Positions 22,287 through 23,139 of a stretch of 23,139 bases of DNA are shown here, piece after piece. Where the stretch lies: the NCBI GenBank assembly GCA_046717125.1, contig JBKJVQ010000046.1, positions 1-23,139 of the forward strand, written 5' to 3'. The DNA is from JBKJVQ01 sp046717125 (GTDB lineage Bacteria > Pseudomonadota > Alphaproteobacteria > Rhizobiales > Methyloligellaceae). Below the pieces are notes generated by a model that saw nothing but the letters and a program-made list of their open reading frames with translations, searched no databases and had not been told where the DNA came from. The position numbers were made by a program, and so were the translations under genes. Numbering within the stretch: position 1 is the stretch's first letter; each line of letters opens with the position of its first letter.

Positions 22287-22326
22287 AAGCAGGCCCCCGA
22301 GTATGAGCGCGGGAGCCTGCTTAAGC
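22287..22326 (-). terminator. Rho-independent terminator-like hairpin (minus strand)
   Basis: The arms AAGCAGGC and GCCTGCTT form eight base pairs, extended by three G-C pairs after one mismatch, around a loop of about 12 bases. On the minus strand the stem is followed by TTTTGTG. It lies about 185 bases after the end of the 83-aa gene, so it may end that transcript or a separate small RNA. Confidence 0.5.
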
Positions 22327-22468
22327 GATGAAAGATCAACAATACGAGCGACCATTTGTGCGGCATGGATACTCGCGGAGCGGTAACGTCCCCCTCGTAT
22401 TGCGGTTCCAAAAGCCCTACTGCCGCCCTGCCCTCTGGCAACGCCCGGAATGGAAGATGTGCGCTGAT

Positions 22469-22523
22469 ATTTTTCGATCAGCCTCTTGAAGCCTGACACG
22501 CGCTTTTCAGTTTTGCTTGCCAG
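22469..22523 (+). repeat. Left arm of an inverted repeat flanking the 83-aa gene
   Basis: It reads ATTTTTCGATCAGCCTCTTG..., then GCCTGACACGCGCTTTT. It matches the reverse complement of 22799-22854 at 35 of the first 38 positions by eye, then more loosely to a shared GCCAG end. The stop codon of the 83-aa gene lies inside it. Confidence 0.8.
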
Positions 22524-22758
22524 ATGCGGGTTCACAGGTCGGCAGTCCAGAGGGAGGCCCGAGCCCTGGAGCTAAAGTGCGCGGCGATTGCAATTCACAC
22601 TGTTCCCGATCCGCTGCCTGATCAGGCGCTAGCCCGAGCGCGATGCGGGCTTCGTCTGGCGTAATTCCAAATCTCTTGGCAAAATCATCAACCACCCTGC
22701 CCTGATGGCATGCCACAAGGGATTGTTCGTATTCGACAAGCGTCTTTCTGCGCTTCAT
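22507..22758 (-). CDS. 83-aa protein of unknown function, framed by an inverted repeat
   Basis: I do not recognise the family. Residues 1-45 are a compact, charged helical part (MKRRKTLVEYEQSLVACHQG, then VDDFAKRFGITPDEARIALGLAP) that could be a small helix-turn-helix-like fold. The remaining 38 residues are Pro/Gly-rich and probably disordered, with two cysteines. The start is very well supported by AGGAGGAG just before the ATG, and a sigma-70-like promoter sits about 50 bases upstream. The 3' end overlaps the left arm of an inverted repeat whose right arm contains the promoter, so gene and repeats may move or act as one unit of about 386 bp. Confidence 0.65.
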   Translation of the reverse strand: MKRRKTLVEYEQSLVACHQGRVVDDFAKRFGITPDEARIALGLAPDQAADREQCELQSPRTLAPGLGPPSGLPTCEPASGKQN

Positions 22759-22798
22759 GGGCTCCTCCTAATCTTCTTCTTCCAAGGCGAAACAGCGC

Positions 22799-22854
22799 CT
22801 GGCACAAAAAAGTTAGAAAGCGCGTGTTAGGCGTCAAGAGGCTGATCGGAAAAT
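22799..22854 (-). repeat. Right arm of the inverted repeat, containing the promoter of the 83-aa gene
   Basis: On the minus strand it reads ATTTTCCGATCAGCCTCTTG, then ACGCCTAACACGCGCTTT, matching the left arm at 22469. No target-site duplication is evident outside the two arms. Confidence 0.8.
22810..22837 (-). promoter_or_regulatory. Sigma-70-like promoter for the 83-aa gene
   Basis: TTGACG (22837-22832), a 16-base spacer and TAACTT (22815-22810) lie on the minus strand, about 50 bases before the ATG at 22758. The -35 box is good and the -10 box is weak. In the left arm the corresponding -35 box is TTGAAG. Confidence 0.45.
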
Positions 22855-22975
22855 TCCGGGCTCGGGCGGCGTCGTAGTTACCGCCGCGCCCTCCTGACCG
22901 GCCCGCACCGATACCCGCCCTCGATCCGCCAGCCCGGATGAGCCATGATCCAATCAACCCGTCTCGGCCAGCGCG

Positions 22976-23114
22976 TGCGTCATCAAGGGCAACATCTCAC
23001 GCAAGGGCGAGCGCACCGAATGCCGTTCCATGCCTTCAACGCGCGCACGCGGATCCGATGACGCCGGTGGCGGGCGGATGTTCTGCACTGAGGATGAGGC
23101 GCAGGCGGCGGACC
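22976..23114 (+). pseudogene. Decayed fragment of a small Cys-containing secreted domain (CxIKGNIS type)
   Basis: The plus strand reads CVIKGNISRKGER, then, one base out of frame, HRMPFHAFNARTRI, then back in the first frame RMFCTEDEAQAA. Joined, these resemble the domain found at the C-terminus of small exported or nuclease-like alphaproteobacterial proteins (C.IKGNIS..GERIYH.PG, then RWFCSEAEA). The first frame has a stop just upstream (22946-22948) and no start codon before the domain. The two offsetting frame changes and the missing N-terminus indicate a remnant. The stretch 22855-22975 before it shows nothing recognisable. Confidence 0.5.
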
Positions 23115-23139
23115 GCTGCCTAACGTTGCGCAGACCGGC

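Noticed and set aside
22206..22535. 109-aa minus-strand frame after the 83-aa gene
   Set aside because: It reads through the terminator-like hairpin and one inverted-repeat arm, overlaps the end of the 83-aa gene, and has no supported start.
22826..22832. GTTAGGC here and GCCTAAC at 23118-23124, which look like integron attC core sites
   Set aside because: A seven-base motif is expected a few times by chance in 23 kb. The spacing and inner structure do not fit an attC site, and there is no integrase gene.
22938..23123. 61-aa plus-strand frame at the window end
   Set aside because: It lies in a different frame from the recognisable domain fragments and contains no family features except the frame-shifted middle piece.

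Overview
The window is high-GC chromosomal DNA from an alphaproteobacterium, most likely of the Hyphomicrobiales (Rhizobiales). The basis is the gene order fur - acyltransferase (olsA/plsC-like) - miaB - phoH - ybeY - corC - lnt - HTH regulator - metK - trmB, which is a familiar rhizobial order, together with Tad-pilus genes of alphaproteobacterial type and dispersed palindromic intergenic elements. The genus cannot be told from the sequence.

Layout. 1-1396: rimO, cut at its 5' end by the window edge and extended at its 3' end by a palindromic repeat. 1332-3100 (minus): an ATPase and a permease of a FecCD/BtuC-type metal-chelate importer, without a binding protein. 3117-3232: a full repeat element. 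3318-7183: part of a Tad/Flp pilus locus: two TadE-type pseudopilins (minus), a TadG-like vWA protein (plus), a pilus-formation N-domain protein (minus), the Flp pilin, and the prepilin peptidase CpaA/TadV (plus). The tadE-like and tadG-like genes meet head to head, both apparently missing their 5' ends. 7186-16714 (minus): the conserved housekeeping chain, with many overlapping start and stop codons. It covers iron/manganese sensing (fur), membrane lipid acylation, tRNA modification (miaB, trmB), rRNA maturation (ybeY), PhoH, CorC, lipoprotein acylation (lnt), an HTH regulator and SAM synthesis (metK). SAM is the cofactor of RimO, MiaB and TrmB. 16800-18653: an NhaA antiporter carrying an N-terminal DsbA-like CPHC domain.

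18700-23139 is an accessory tail of small genes separated by repeats: a secreted 116-aa protein, a half-size EamA transporter, an exported DsrE-like protein, a six-cysteine Gly-rich protein of unknown function, a DUF2188 protein, a CsbD-like protein, a doubtful Met-rich membrane peptide, and an 83-aa protein flanked by a roughly 55-bp inverted repeat. The window ends in a decayed fragment of a small secreted Cys domain.

The main observations are these. (1) A modular, CTAG-bounded palindromic element is present in six copies; one lengthens RimO and another supplies the stop codon of the EamA gene. (2) The tad locus has a head-to-head truncation. (3) An inverted repeat flanks the 83-aa gene. 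(4) DsbA and NhaA are fused. I found no convincing phage, CRISPR, toxin-antitoxin or biosynthetic system, and no tRNA or rRNA gene.
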